From Alphaproteobacteria bacterium (GTDB lineage Bacteria; Pseudomonadota; Alphaproteobacteria; Caulobacterales; Aquidulcibacteraceae): a DNA stretch of 53,864 nucleotides. This document shows positions 9,575-18,620 of the stretch, piece by piece. Below the pieces are notes generated by a model. That model was not told the origin of the DNA, ran no database searches, and worked only from the letters and a program-made list of their open reading frames with translations. Position 1 is the first letter of the stretch. Every line of letters starts with the position of its first letter. The stretch lies in assembly GCA_027488965.1 (NCBI GenBank), contig JAIYAO010000166.1, positions 1 to 53,864 of the forward strand, given 5' to 3'. Made by a program: the position numbers and the translations under genes.

Positions 9575-10234
9575 TCAGAACACCGCCATCGCGGCGCCCT
9601 GCAGCATCTGGCCGATCTCGCGCACCGCGGCGAAGCCGATGCGGACGCCTGCCCACGCCACGCCCACCGACAGCACGGCCATGGGAATGCTGAGGAGGGC
9701 CAACCGGCCATCCTTCTGCAGCAGCGCCAGCGCGATGGCGGCCACCGTCATGCCCGGCGGCCAGTTGCCCAGCGGGATCGGCAGGATCAGCACGAAGGCG
9801 AGGATCAGCGTCACCATGCCGAGCATCTGCGTGAACGGCGGCTCCACCAGGAACGTCCAGCGCGGCCCGACGAACTTCTCGATGCGCTTCAGCACGGGCA
9901 GGGCGCCCTTGATCGCCATACGCAGCGCGTCCCGCGAGATGCTCCACGCCCGGATGCGCCGCGGCAGCCACACGCCGTGGCGGCCGAAAATGAGCTGCAC
10001 TGCCGGCGCGATCATCAGCACGCCGAAGATCGTGGACAGCCCCGGGATGTTGGGAATGCAGTTGGGCAGGGCGAGCAGCAGCAGCAGCAGCCCGAACGCC
10101 TGACCGTCCAGGCGCTCCAGGATCTCCCCCACGGTCACCTTTTCCTCGGGAAAGGCGTCCAGCAGGGCGGCCAGGGACGCCGACGCGGTGGTCGGTTCCT
10201 CCGGCAGGGTCGGTGATGAGGTGGCGTCGTCCAT
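9575..10234 (-). CDS. ExoD-family membrane protein
   Basis: This 219-residue integral membrane protein matches the ExoD family, first named in rhizobia for effects on exopolysaccharide and nodule invasion. Diagnostic stretches are L-L-L-A-L-P-N-C-I-P-N-I-P-G, which forms the first hydrophobic hairpin, then L-P-R-R-I-R-A-W-S, and the C-terminal L-P-I-P-L-G-N-W-P-P-G. There are about four to five membrane segments. I start at the ATG at 10234; an ATG at 10261 has no SD. The biochemical role of the family is not established. No polysaccharide genes lie nearby, so the name should not be read as a function. Confidence 0.85.
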   Translation of the reverse strand: MDDATSSPTLPEEPTTASASLAALLDAFPEEKVTVGEILERLDGQAFGLLLLLLALPNCIPNIPGLSTIFGVLMIAPAVQLIFGRHGVWLPRRIRAWSISRDALRMAIKGALPVLKRIEKFVGPRWTFLVEPPFTQMLGMVTLILAFVLILPIPLGNWPPGMTVAAIALALLQKDGRLALLSIPMAVLSVGVAWAGVRIGFAAVREIGQMLQGAAMAVF

Positions 10235-10390
10235 TCTTCGTGCGTTTCCCCACAACCACATGGGGAACAGCGACGGCGCGCGCCAGTGATCCGGGGCGCG
10301 GAACGATCAAGCGCCCGTGAATAGCGTGGAGACGGCCACGGAGTGTTTCGTTCGGGCAACAGCCTGACAGGCGAAAAGCAATGAGCCCGA

Positions 10391-10422
10391 CAGAAAACGG
10401 CGCGGGACCGAGGTCCCGCGCC
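10391..10422 (-). terminator. Rho-independent terminator of the CC_3452-like gene
   Basis: On the minus strand a perfect 11-bp GC-rich stem (10399-10422, two-base loop) is followed by GTTTTCTGT. It lies 34 bases after the stop of the gene at 10457-10801. Confidence 0.85.
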
Positions 10423-10456
10423 GGAGGTGCTCAAGCCTGGGGGAGGCTGGCAGAGC

Positions 10457-10801
10457 TTATTTCTGGGCCACAGCCGTGTTGGACGCCGCAGCGGCCGACG
10501 CGCTGTTGCAACGGGCGAGGCCGTCGGCGTCGAGGTCGCCGAAGGACACGATCGTGCCGACTTCCTTGGCGAGCGCCCGGCAGAGGCGGGCCGTCGGGGC
10601 CACCGGCAGGCGCGCCGTGCAGGTGTCGCCCACGCAGGACCAGATGTAGGAGCCGGCGGCCGCGCTGCGGGCGACCACCTGGGTCTCCGCGGCCACGGGG
10701 GTGGCCAGCTTCGCGTTCACGGTGGTGGACTTGGCCATGGCCACGCCGCCCAGAAGGCCGAACGCCAGGACGGTCGCGACGGCGAACTTGATCTTCGTCA
10801 T
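10457..10801 (-). CDS. CC_3452-family small exported protein
   Basis: This is a 114-residue secreted protein. The signal peptide ends near A-M-A at residue 23. The mature part contains W-S-C-V-G-D-T-C, then R-L-C-R-A-L-A-K-E-V-G, and ends the domain with A-R-C-N. This W-x-C-x-G-D-x-C ... C ... C-N layout is what I know from the small CC_3452 family of Caulobacter-like bacteria. Four conserved cysteines suggest two disulfides in the periplasm. GGAG lies before the ATG. It is a single-gene transcript, with its own terminator at 10391-10422. No molecular function is known. Confidence 0.8.
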   Translation of the reverse strand: MTKIKFAVATVLAFGLLGGVAMAKSTTVNAKLATPVAAETQVVARSAAAGSYIWSCVGDTCTARLPVAPTARLCRALAKEVGTIVSFGDLDADGLARCNSASAAAASNTAVAQK

Positions 10802-11111
10802 AGGGAATCTCCGCTTCAGATACGCTCGCCGCCGTCTTTAAAGTTGACGGATGCGTCACGCAACATCTGAGCTGACCCTAACGCAGTCCCGTCACCACGC
10901 AAGCGGAAAATTGAACAAAAGAGAAATTGTTCATCACTCCGTTGTTACCTGCCGTCTTCGTGGGCAGGGAGGCGCCTGAAAGAACGCCGCGCACTGCCGC
11001 CACGTGAGCCTTGACCGGAGCCCGCCGCGCCTGAACCGTGCCCCCACAGCGCCCGCGCGGCCCGTCCCGCGCCTGCCCCTCAGAGCGCCTGAACCCCGGG
11101 AGAGTCACGCC
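10802..11111 (+). other. 310-bp divergent intergenic region with a 7-bp inverted repeat
   Basis: No gene is visible here. TGAACAA (10912-10918) and TTGTTCA (10927-10933) form a perfect inverted repeat with an 8-bp spacer in an AT-rich patch, about 180 bp before the acyl-CoA dehydrogenase gene and 110 bp before the CC_3452-like gene. It could be an operator for either side. Nothing else stands out. Confidence 0.4.
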
Positions 11112-12446
11112 ATGGATTTCGCCATTCCCAAGGAGATCGCCGACTATCTCGTGGTGCTCGACCGGTTCATCGAGGACGAGATCAAGCCGCTGCAGGCCGC
11201 CGACGACAACGAGCGCTTCTTCGACCACCGCCGCGAATGGGCGCGCACGGACTTCGAGAACCAGGGCCTGCCGCGCCATGACTGGGAGCTGCTGCTGCGC
11301 GAGGCGCGCCGGCGCGCCGACAAGGCCGGCCACCTCCGTTATGCCCTGCCGAAAGAGTTCGGCGGCCAGGACGGCACCAATCTCGGCATGGCGATCATCC
11401 GCGAGCATCTGGCGAAAAAGGGGCTCGGCCTGCACAACGACCTGCAGAACGAGCATTCCATCGTGGGCAACATGCCCGGCGTGCTGATGCTGCGGGACTT
11501 CGGCACCGAGGAGCAGAAGCAGAAGTTCATCCCCGGCAGCTTCGACGGCACCTACATCGCCGCCTTCGGCCTCACGGAGCCGGAGCACGGCTCCGACGCC
11601 ACCCACATGGAGACCCGCGCCGTTCCCGAGACCCGCGACGGCGTGAAGGGCTACCGCATCGACGGCGAGAAGATGTGGATCACGGGCATGCACGTGGCCA
11701 CCCACATCATGCTGTTCGCCCGCACCGGCGGGAATGACGGGGACGCCGCCGGCATCACCTGCTTCATCACCCCGGCCCGCGATCCCGGCGTGAAGATTGA
11801 AGAGTACATGTGGACGTTCAACATGCCGACGGACCACCCGCGGCTGTCGATCACCAACGTCTGGGTGCCGGAAACGGCGATTTTCGGCCAGCTCGGCGGC
11901 GGCCTTTCGCTAGCGCAGCATTTCGTCCACGAGAACCGCATCCGGCAGGCGGCGTCGTCGTGCGGGGCGGCGATGTTCTGCATCGAGGAGAGCGTGAAGT
12001 ACGCCCGCCTGCGCAAACCCTTCGGCGAGGCGCTGGCCCGCAACCAGGCCATCCAGTTTCCCCTCGTGGAGCTCGCCACCCAGACCGAGATGCTCCGGCT
12101 GCTCATCTTCAGGACGGCCTGGGAGATGGACCAGATGCCCAAGCCCGAGGTGGAGAAGCGGCTCTCGGACAAGGTGTCCATGTGCAACTACTGGGCGAAC
12201 CGCCTGTGCTGCGAGGCGGCGGACCGGGCCATTCAGGTCCACGGCGGCATCGGCTATTCCCGGCACAAGCCGTTCGAGCACATCTACCGCCACCACCGCC
12301 GCTACCGCATCACCGAGGGCTCCGAGGAGATCCAGATGCGCAAGGTGGCCGGCCACCTGTTCGGCTACATGGGGCCGCGCCGGAAAGAGTTCGCGGAGAT
12401 GGACGCCGCGCACGAGGCGGCGAAGGCGGCGAAGAAGAAGGGGTAA
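11112..12446 (+). CDS. Acyl-CoA dehydrogenase
   Basis: This 444-residue FAD enzyme introduces the alpha,beta double bond into an acyl-CoA and passes electrons to ETF. The N-terminal helical domain begins M-D-F-A-I-P. The middle beta domain has A-F-G-L-T-E-P-E-H-G-S-D and M-W-I-T-G. The C-terminal helical domain has A-I-Q-V-H-G-G-I-G-Y-S-R and R-I-T-E-G-S-E-E-I-Q, in which the Glu of T-E-G is at the usual catalytic-base position. The extra N-terminal length and the Lys-rich tail (A-A-K-K-K-G) resemble long-chain or branched-chain members. The start ATG at 11112 has GGGAGA upstream. The enoyl-CoA hydratase gene follows after three bases, so the pair probably acts in one degradation route; the acyl substrate is unknown. 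Confidence 0.92.
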   Translation: MDFAIPKEIADYLVVLDRFIEDEIKPLQAADDNERFFDHRREWARTDFENQGLPRHDWELLLREARRRADKAGHLRYALPKEFGGQDGTNLGMAIIREHLAKKGLGLHNDLQNEHSIVGNMPGVLMLRDFGTEEQKQKFIPGSFDGTYIAAFGLTEPEHGSDATHMETRAVPETRDGVKGYRIDGEKMWITGMHVATHIMLFARTGGNDGDAAGITCFITPARDPGVKIEEYMWTFNMPTDHPRLSITNVWVPETAIFGQLGGGLSLAQHFVHENRIRQAASSCGAAMFCIEESVKYARLRKPFGEALARNQAIQFPLVELATQTEMLRLLIFRTAWEMDQMPKPEVEKRLSDKVSMCNYWANRLCCEAADRAIQVHGGIGYSRHKPFEHIYRHHRRYRITEGSEEIQMRKVAGHLFGYMGPRRKEFAEMDAAHEAAKAAKKKG

Positions 12447-12449
12447 GCC

Positions 12450-13241
12450 ATGTCCACCATCCTCCAGTCCACCGCCGACCGTGTCCGCACGCTCACGCTC
12501 AACCGCCCCGACGCGCTCAACGCGCTGACGCGCGAGCTGATGGACGAGATGCGTGATGCGATGGCGGACGCCGCCAACGACAAGGACGTGCGCGCGCTCG
12601 TGATCACCGGCGCGGGCCGCGGCTTCTGCGCGGGCGCCGATCTCATGCAGCCGCCGGCGAAGCCGCCGCTCACGCGCGGGCACGCGGTGGCGGACGGCAT
12701 GACCAGCCATTTCAATCCGTTCGCGCGCGACATCGCGCAGTTTCCCAAGCCCACGGTGGCGGCGGTGAACGGCACGGCGGCGGGCGGCGGCGTGGGCGTG
12801 GCGCTGGCGTGCGACATCGTCATCGCGGCGAAGTCGGCGAAGTTCATCCAGGTGTTTGCGCCGCAGCTCGGCCTCGTGCCGGACATGGGCTGCTCGTGGC
12901 ATCTGCCGCGGCTTGTGGGCGCGGCGCGTGCGAAGGGGCTGGCGTTGCTCGGTGATCGACTGTCGGCGGAGGATGCGGAAAAGTGGGGCCTGATCTGGTC
13001 TGCGGTCGAGGACGCGGACCTGATGGCGAAAGCCCACGAGATCGCCGTGCGTCTCGCCAACGGCCCGACGAAGGGGCTGGTGCGCACGCGCGAAGTGCTG
13101 GCCGTGGCGATGGACAACGATCTGGTGTCCCAGCTCGATCTTGAACGGCGCGTGCAGTTCGAACTCGGCAACACGGCGGATTTCGCGGAAGGCGTGATGG
13201 CTTTCGCGCAGAAGCGCAAACCGCAGTTTTCCGGCGACTGA
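12450..13241 (+). CDS. Enoyl-CoA hydratase/isomerase family protein, PaaG-like
   Basis: This 263-residue crotonase-fold enzyme is probably cytosolic and partnered with the acyl-CoA dehydrogenase three bases upstream. The CoA-binding segment R-G-F-C-A-G-A-D-L and the oxyanion-hole glycines G-T-A-A-G-G-G-V-G-V are intact. At the usual second catalytic Glu the sequence reads L-G-L-V-P-D-M-G, with Asp in place of Glu. The first Glu of true hydratases is also not evident. That pattern matches PaaG/delta-isomerase-type members more than hydratases. It could isomerise double bonds during beta-oxidation of unsaturated or aromatic-derived acyl-CoA; the exact reaction is inference. Confidence 0.88.
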   Translation: MSTILQSTADRVRTLTLNRPDALNALTRELMDEMRDAMADAANDKDVRALVITGAGRGFCAGADLMQPPAKPPLTRGHAVADGMTSHFNPFARDIAQFPKPTVAAVNGTAAGGGVGVALACDIVIAAKSAKFIQVFAPQLGLVPDMGCSWHLPRLVGAARAKGLALLGDRLSAEDAEKWGLIWSAVEDADLMAKAHEIAVRLANGPTKGLVRTREVLAVAMDNDLVSQLDLERRVQFELGNTADFAEGVMAFAQKRKPQFSGD

Positions 13242-13264
13242 TCAGGCAGCGGTGGGCGCCGCCG

Positions 13265-14071
13265 CTATCGCGCGGAGTCCAGCAGGTCGCCCTCGACGGC
13301 CGGCGCTTCCACGTTCGTCCAGCCCTCCACCGGGAATGTGCCGCCGCCGCCTGACAGGAAGACGCCAGTCCACGTGTCGCCGAAGCGCATGAGGCGGATG
13401 CGGCCGGCGCCGATCACGTCGCCCGGTTGCAGCGCGCCGCCGCCGTGTTGTTCGAACAGCGTGGCGATCATGGCGTCGGCGCCGTCGGCTTCGAGCGCGC
13501 GGATCACCGCCACATGGCCGTAGCCGCGGCCGCCGCCGTCCCCCGGCATGGCGATGGACACCACCGACCCCACCAGCGGAGGGCACGCGCTCGATCCGCC
13601 CTTGAAGTAGCGCAGGGATACGGGCGTCGCCCCCGTGATGCGCCCGCCCACCCACGTCCTGTCGCCGAAGCGCGCCGCCACGCCCTGCGCGAGATCGACG
13701 CCGTGGCCGAGCCCGAGACCGATCCGCGTGGGCACGCCGAACGCATCGGCCAGGTAGCGGTGGACGAGCTCCGTGCACTGGTAGAGGCCCTGGGCGTTCT
13801 CGCGCCGCGTGTCGCCGTCGGCGCCGTGCGCGTAGGCGATCACGCCGAAGGCGGCATCGAAGGGAGCGCCGAAATCGCCCCAGGTGAGGCTTTCGGGCTT
13901 GGGCTGGGGCGCCAGTTCCACGAACCGCGTGCCGCAGGCGTTGACGATCCGGTAGGGGCTTTCCAGCGCGGGCGCTTCGGTCTGGGCCTGCGCGCGGCTT
14001 GGCGCCAGCGCGGCGGTCGAGACGCCGATCGCCACCGCGACCACCACGGCGATGGAATGTTCGACGCGCAT
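13265..14071 (-). CDS. Secreted CHAP-domain protein
   Basis: This 268-residue exported protein has a signal peptide ending about A-Q-A at residue 29. The CHAP (NlpC/P60-like amidase) signature is visible as Y-Q-C-T-E-L-V-H-R, with Cys99 the nucleophile, and G-Y-G-H-V-A-V-I with His186. CHAP domains cleave peptidoglycan peptide bonds or act as amidases. There is no cell-wall-binding repeat. The start ATG at 14071 is preceded by GGGGA. The gene is convergent with the enoyl-CoA hydratase gene and divergent from cobT, so it appears to be transcribed alone. Confidence 0.85.
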   Translation of the reverse strand: MRVEHSIAVVVAVAIGVSTAALAPSRAQAQTEAPALESPYRIVNACGTRFVELAPQPKPESLTWGDFGAPFDAAFGVIAYAHGADGDTRRENAQGLYQCTELVHRYLADAFGVPTRIGLGLGHGVDLAQGVAARFGDRTWVGGRITGATPVSLRYFKGGSSACPPLVGSVVSIAMPGDGGGRGYGHVAVIRALEADGADAMIATLFEQHGGGALQPGDVIGAGRIRLMRFGDTWTGVFLSGGGGTFPVEGWTNVEAPAVEGDLLDSAR

Positions 14072-14218
14072 GCATTCCCCGGGAAAGGCAGGGTGTGAAT
14101 ATCGCACGCGCGATTCCGCGCGGCAAATGCGCTCCCCAGCGGCGCATCCCGGCGGCAGGTTGCGCCGGCGCCGTCCCCGCCTGTTTCCCGGGCCGCGCGC
14201 CTCGGCTATCTCTGATCC

Positions 14219-16087
14219 ATGGCCCAGAAGGACACCCCCACCGACCTCTTCAAGCGCGCGCTCTCGCAGTCGACGCGGGCGCTGGCGGGGACGGAGGATC
14301 TCGAAGTCACGTTCGGCGCGGAGGGGCCCCGGCTCAGCGGGGACCGGATCGTGCTGCCGCATCCGCCGCGGGTGCTGTCCGATGCGGAGGCTGAACGGCT
14401 GCGCGGGCATGCCGACGGGCTGGCGCTGCGCCTCGCCCACCATGACGCCCAGCGCCACGCGGCCCTGCGTCCGACCGGCGACAGGGCGCGCGCGATGTTC
14501 GATGCGGTGGAGGAGATGCGCGTGCAGGCGCTCGGCGCCAACGCCATGGCCGGGGTGGCGGCGAACCTCACCGCGGCGCTGGTGGAGCGGTGCGAGAAGC
14601 GCGGGTTCGCGCGGATGGAGGATCGCCAGTCGGCGCCGCTGGCCGATGCGCTGGGGCTGATCGTGCGGGAGCGGCTTACGGGGCTCGCCACGCCGGAGGT
14701 GGCGCGCGGCGTCGCTGAAATCTGGCGCCAGGACATCGAGAAATCCGCCGGCACGCTGGACCGGCTCATCGACGCCATCGGTGATCAGGCCCGCTTCGCA
14801 CGTCTCACCCGCGACCTCATCAAGGAACTCGAACTGGGCGACGAGATCGGCGGCGAGCCGTCGCAGGAGCCCGACGACGGCGCCGACCAGCCCACGCCGC
14901 CCCAGCCGCCGCAGGACGACGGCGCCGAACAGCAGGCCCCCGATCCCGCCTCCATGGAGATGGAGGCCGGCGCCAGCGAGGACCTCGGCGACGAGGACAC
15001 CCAGCAGGTCCAGGTGGAGATGGAGGCCAAGCAGGAAGAGGAGGCGGACTCCCCCGAGGAAGGCGAGCGTCCCATGCGCCCGCGCCCGCGCGGCGACAGC
15101 GACGATCCCAACCTCAACTACAAGGCCTTCACCCGCGCCCACGACGAGATCATTCCCGCGGAAGATCTCTGCGACGCCGAGGAACTCGCACGCCTGCGCA
15201 TGTATCTCGACCAGCAGTTGAAGCCGCTGCAGAGCGTGGTGGGCCGCCTCGCCAACCGGCTGCAGCGGCGCCTGCTCGCCAAGCAGAGCCGCTCGTGGAC
15301 GTTCGATCTGGAGGAGGGCGTGCTCGACACCGCGCGCCTCACGCGCGTCGTCGTCGATCCCACCGCGCCGCTGTCCTTCAAGCAGGAGGAGGACACCGAC
15401 TTCAAGGACACGGTGGTGACGCTGCTGCTCGACAACTCAGGCTCCATGCGCGGGCGCCCGATCATGGTGGCTGCACTGTGCGCAGACATTCTCGCGCGCA
15501 CGCTGGAGCGGTGCGGCGTGAAAGTGGAGATCCTCGGCTTCACCACGCGCGCCTGGAAAGGCGGCATGGCGAAGGAGGACTGGCTGAAAGGCGGGCGGCC
15601 CACGCATCCGGGCCGGCTCAACGATCTGCGCCACGTGATCTACAAGTCTGCGGATGCGCCGTGGCGCCGCGCGCGGCGCAATCTCGGGCTGATGATGCGC
15701 GAGGGCCTCCTGAAGGAGAACATCGACGGCGAGGCGTTGATGTGGGCGCATGAGCGGCTCATCGGGCGCCCCGAACAGCGCCGCATCATGATGGTGATCT
15801 CCGACGGCGCGCCGGTGGACGATTCCACGCTCTCGGCGAACCCCGGCAACTACCTGGAAAAGCACCTGCGCCAGGTGATCCAGTGGATCGAGACGCGCTC
15901 TCCGGTCGAACTCATCGCCATCGGCATCGGCCATGACGTGACGCGCTGGTACCGCCGCGCGGTGACCATCGTGGACGCCGAACAGCTGGGCGGCGTGATG
16001 ACGGACAAGCTCGCGGAGCTCTTCGAGGATCAGGGGCCCGCGGCGCCCGTGGCCACGCGCGGACCGGGCCGGGGCCTGCGCCTGTGA
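14219..16087 (+). CDS. cobT: Aerobic cobaltochelatase subunit CobT
   Basis: CobT pairs with CobS to form the ATPase/activator part of the CobNST cobaltochelatase, which inserts cobalt into hydrogenobyrinate a,c-diamide in aerobic B12 synthesis. The 622-residue protein has the expected parts: a helical N-terminal region, a long acidic Pro/Glu/Asp-rich linker (about residues 210-300), and a C-terminal von Willebrand A domain with the MIDAS motif D-N-S-G-S-M and a later S-D-G-A-P-V-D-D. Length and order are normal. No SD precedes the ATG at 14219. cobS is usually next door in alphaproteobacteria but is not in this window. The stop overlaps the next start (GTGA). Confidence 0.95.
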   Translation: MAQKDTPTDLFKRALSQSTRALAGTEDLEVTFGAEGPRLSGDRIVLPHPPRVLSDAEAERLRGHADGLALRLAHHDAQRHAALRPTGDRARAMFDAVEEMRVQALGANAMAGVAANLTAALVERCEKRGFARMEDRQSAPLADALGLIVRERLTGLATPEVARGVAEIWRQDIEKSAGTLDRLIDAIGDQARFARLTRDLIKELELGDEIGGEPSQEPDDGADQPTPPQPPQDDGAEQQAPDPASMEMEAGASEDLGDEDTQQVQVEMEAKQEEEADSPEEGERPMRPRPRGDSDDPNLNYKAFTRAHDEIIPAEDLCDAEELARLRMYLDQQLKPLQSVVGRLANRLQRRLLAKQSRSWTFDLEEGVLDTARLTRVVVDPTAPLSFKQEEDTDFKDTVVTLLLDNSGSMRGRPIMVAALCADILARTLERCGVKVEILGFTTRAWKGGMAKEDWLKGGRPTHPGRLNDLRHVIYKSADAPWRRARRNLGLMMREGLLKENIDGEALMWAHERLIGRPEQRRIMMVISDGAPVDDSTLSANPGNYLEKHLRQVIQWIETRSPVELIAIGIGHDVTRWYRRAVTIVDAEQLGGVMTDKLAELFEDQGPAAPVATRGPGRGLRL

Positions 16088-17145
16088 GATACGCGCTCAT
16101 TGCAGTGCTCGCGATGGCGGCGTGCACGCACGCAAGCGTCGCGCGGCTGGCCCCTACGCCCACCTCCGCCCCCGACGCGCGCCCTGTGGCGGGCTTCGGG
16201 CCGGACGAGCGGGCCTGGGAAACCATCCGCCTCTCCGTGCGCGCCGTGCCGCTGGCGCCAGACGCGCCGGAGATGAAGGGCGTGGGCGCGCTCACGTTCC
16301 GCGGCGGTGTGGAGGTGGCCTCCGACGACCGGCGGTTCGGCGGGCTCTCCGATCTCTTCGTGGACGCCGACGGCAAGCTGCTCGCCGTCTCCGACCAGGG
16401 GGACTGGTTCGCGGGCCAGCTCGTGCTCGACGCCGATGGCGCGCTGGTGGGGCTCGCTAACGGGCGGATGAGCGCCATGCGCGGCGTCGACGGCCGGGCG
16501 CTCACCGACAAGTCCGAGGCCGACGCCGAAGACATCGCGCGCATGGCCGACGGGCGCTTCGCCGTCAGCTTCGAGCGCATCCACCGCGTTCGCATCTATG
16601 ACGTGGACGCCAAGGGCCCCGCCGCCGCGGCGGACCAGGAGCTGTTGCTCGACGGCGTGGACGCGCTCACCGCCAACGACAGCCTTGAGGCGATGGCGCC
16701 ATTCGGGGACGATCTGCTGATCGGCGCCGAGGGCATGGACCGCGGCCGCCCGCCGTTCTGGATCACGCCGCCCGTGCCCGCGCAGCTGCCCGCGCCGGCG
16801 GGGCGCGCCGAGGTCACCCGCGGTTACGGCCTCGTCTCGCTGGATCGCCTGCCCGACGGGGACTTTCTGGCGATGGAGCGGTTCTTCGCGCCCCTGATCG
16901 GCCCGCGCATCGTGATCCGGCGGGTGGCGCAGGCGGGCCTGCGCGCTGCGCCGGCGGCGTGGGAGGTGCAGACGATCGCCGAACTTAACCCGCCGGTGGG
17001 CCTCGACAACTTCGAGGGCATCGCCATCGTGGGCGCAGCCGGCGGGGCCGTGCGCATCTATCTGGTGTCGGACGACAATTTCAGCCGCACGCAGAGGACG
17101 CTCCTCTATGCGTTCGACCTTGCAGGGAGCCCGGCAGGGCCCTGA
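16084..17145 (+). CDS. Esterase-like activity of phytase family lipoprotein
   Basis: This 353-residue protein has a short signal sequence ending M-A-A-C, so Cys14 is probably lipidated. The body fits the 'esterase-like activity of phytase' beta-propeller family: G-G-L-S-D-L near the start, repeated acidic turns, [17 protein letters not shown] and a final D-N-F-E-G-I-A then V-S-D-D-N-F-S. The GTG start at 16084 overlaps the TGA of cobT, suggesting coupled translation. Nothing in the sequence links it functionally to cobalamin, and the true substrate is unknown. It ends five bases before the convergent rpmB. Confidence 0.85.
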   Translation: MRYALIAVLAMAACTHASVARLAPTPTSAPDARPVAGFGPDERAWETIRLSVRAVPLAPDAPEMKGVGALTFRGGVEVASDDRRFGGLSDLFVDADGKLLAVSDQGDWFAGQLVLDADGALVGLANGRMSAMRGVDGRALTDKSEADAEDIARMADGRFAVSFERIHRVRIYDVDAKGPAAAADQELLLDGVDALTANDSLEAMAPFGDDLLIGAEGMDRGRPPFWITPPVPAQLPAPAGRAEVTRGYGLVSLDRLPDGDFLAMERFFAPLIGPRIVIRRVAQAGLRAAPAAWEVQTIAELNPPVGLDNFEGIAIVGAAGGAVRIYLVSDDNFSRTQRTLLYAFDLAGSPAGP

Positions 17146-17150
17146 AGCGT

Positions 17151-17447
17151 TCAGGCCGCGGCCTGCTCGCCCAGTTTCTTCTTGAGGTCGCGCCGGATCT
17201 TGGCGGCGCGGGGGGACATGCCGTCCTCCGCCTGCTTCAGCAGGAAGGCGTCGAAGCCGCCCACATGGTCCACCGAGCGCAGGGTCGCGGCGGTGATGCG
17301 CAGGCGGAAGGCTTGGCCCAGCGCATCCGAGTGCAGGGTGACGTTGACGAGGTTCGGCTGGAACTCCCGCTTGGTCTTGATGTTGGAGTGGCTGACCCGG
17401 TGGCCGATCTGGCGATCGGTGCCGGTCAGTTCGCAGCGGCGCGACAT
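17151..17447 (-). CDS. rpmB: 50S ribosomal protein L28
   Basis: This is the 98-residue large-subunit protein L28. It starts M-S-R-R-C-E-L-T-G, and has [18 protein letters not shown] and a basic C-terminal half, as in alphaproteobacterial L28, which is longer than the E. coli form. The C-terminal extension [11 protein letters not shown] is typical of this class. It stands alone, convergent with the phytase-like gene and divergent from the DUF3108-like gene. Confidence 0.96.
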   Translation of the reverse strand: MSRRCELTGTDRQIGHRVSHSNIKTKREFQPNLVNVTLHSDALGQAFRLRITAATLRSVDHVGGFDAFLLKQAEDGMSPRAAKIRRDLKKKLGEQAAA

Positions 17448-17656
17448 GGGGATGCGTCCAGACAGAGGGCGGAAAACGAAGGGCGGACGGATAGGCGAAC
17501 GGGGCGGCGCGGTCAAGCTTGGCGTTCCGGCGCGCCGCGTCCCGCGCCGCCTTTGCGCCACGATCCGTTCATGCTGCAACCATGTGGGCGGGCCTAGTGT
17601 GTCGCCTCCCACGGGCCCACATCTGCGCACGGGCCCACCCGAATGGAGCATCACCG

Positions 17657-18451
17657 ATGAAGCGGATCCTGGCCGCCGCCGCCCTGGCCACCCTCGCGGG
17701 CGCCGCCGCGGCCCCCGCACCGCTGGCCCAGCCCGTGGCCCAGACGGCAGCCCAGACGCCTGCGAGCCGCAGCCTCAACGTGGCCTATGTCATTTCCGGC
17801 AAGGGCCTGGAGGCGGGGGAGTTCCTTTACGGGGTGAAGTTCGAGGGCGGCGCCTATGAGGCCACGGCCCGGCGCCGGATGACGGGCCTCGTGGGCGCGC
17901 TGGTGGGCGACGCCCAGAACTACAGCTATGCCGCGCGCGGCAAGGTCACCCCCCGCGGGCTCGACCCGGACGCGTACCGCCACCAGGGCGGCAAGCGCAA
18001 CCGCCTCGTGGAGGTGGATTTCACGTCCGCCGCCCCCGTCACCACGGCCACCCCCGTGATGAGCATGGGCGATCCCCCCGCCACCGCCGCCCAGCGGGCG
18101 GGGACGATCGACCAGGTCACCGCCATAGCCAGCCTCATCGCGGCGGACGGCGACCCCTGCAACCGCACGGTGCCGGTCCTGATGGACGGCCGCTCCCGGT
18201 TCGACTTCGTGTTCACGCCCGCCGGCCGGGTGGCGGTGAACACGCGGGCCTACCGCGGTCAGGCCATCCGCTGCAGCGTGGCGTTCCGGCCCATCGCCGG
18301 CTTCCCGGACCCCCAGGAGCCCGCCACGCTCACCTTCCTGTTCGCCCGCACCGCCAACGGACTCTATGCGCCCCTTCGCATCGAGATGCCCACGGACATC
18401 GAGCAGATCGGCGTCGCCGTGCTGGAGGCGAAGAGCTTCACGGCGAGCTGA
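17657..18451 (+). CDS. Exported DUF3108-like protein
   Basis: This 264-residue protein has an N-terminal signal peptide ([10 protein letters not shown] ... A-A-P-A). The mature part begins with a [13 protein letters not shown] strand and a G-G-A-Y-E-A-T repeat, which is the layout of DUF3108-like envelope proteins. [10 protein letters not shown] and a disulfide-capable Cys pair occur later. The ATG at 17657 starts a clean signal sequence. Upstream, ATGTGGGC (17582-17589) and GCCCACAT (17615-17622) form an 8-bp inverted repeat in the leader or promoter. The function of the family is unknown; a periplasmic or outer-membrane location is inferred. Confidence 0.75.
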   Translation: MKRILAAAALATLAGAAAAPAPLAQPVAQTAAQTPASRSLNVAYVISGKGLEAGEFLYGVKFEGGAYEATARRRMTGLVGALVGDAQNYSYAARGKVTPRGLDPDAYRHQGGKRNRLVEVDFTSAAPVTTATPVMSMGDPPATAAQRAGTIDQVTAIASLIAADGDPCNRTVPVLMDGRSRFDFVFTPAGRVAVNTRAYRGQAIRCSVAFRPIAGFPDPQEPATLTFLFARTANGLYAPLRIEMPTDIEQIGVAVLEAKSFTAS

Positions 18452-18509
18452 GCGGCGCGTTGTGGCGGCGCCGAGAATCGGGCACCATTACTAGCGGTGA
18501 ACAACCGTC

Positions 18510-18547
18510 GAACGAATCACTCAAGGTGGTTCGTCGGTGATTCGTTC
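18510..18547. repeat. 11-bp perfect inverted repeat between convergent genes
   Basis: GAACGAATCAC (18510-18520) and GTGATTCGTTC (18537-18547) are exact complements separated by 16 bases, in the 169-bp interval between the DUF3108-like gene and dcd. A further TTGATTCGATC follows. The stem could act as a bidirectional terminator, though no clean T-run follows on either strand, or it may be a protein-binding dyad. Confidence 0.5.
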
Positions 18548-18620
18548 TTGATTCGATCTTTCCTGTAATGTGCCGGCCCGCGGTCCAGTTCAGACCGGCC
18601 CAGGTCACAGCCTGCGCCCG

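Noticed and set aside
8569-9711. Upstream extension of the dcm reading frame
   Set aside because: The methyltransferase proper begins at the ATG at 8568 just before motif I. Further upstream the frame runs through the tandem repeat and antisense to a lipoprotein gene.
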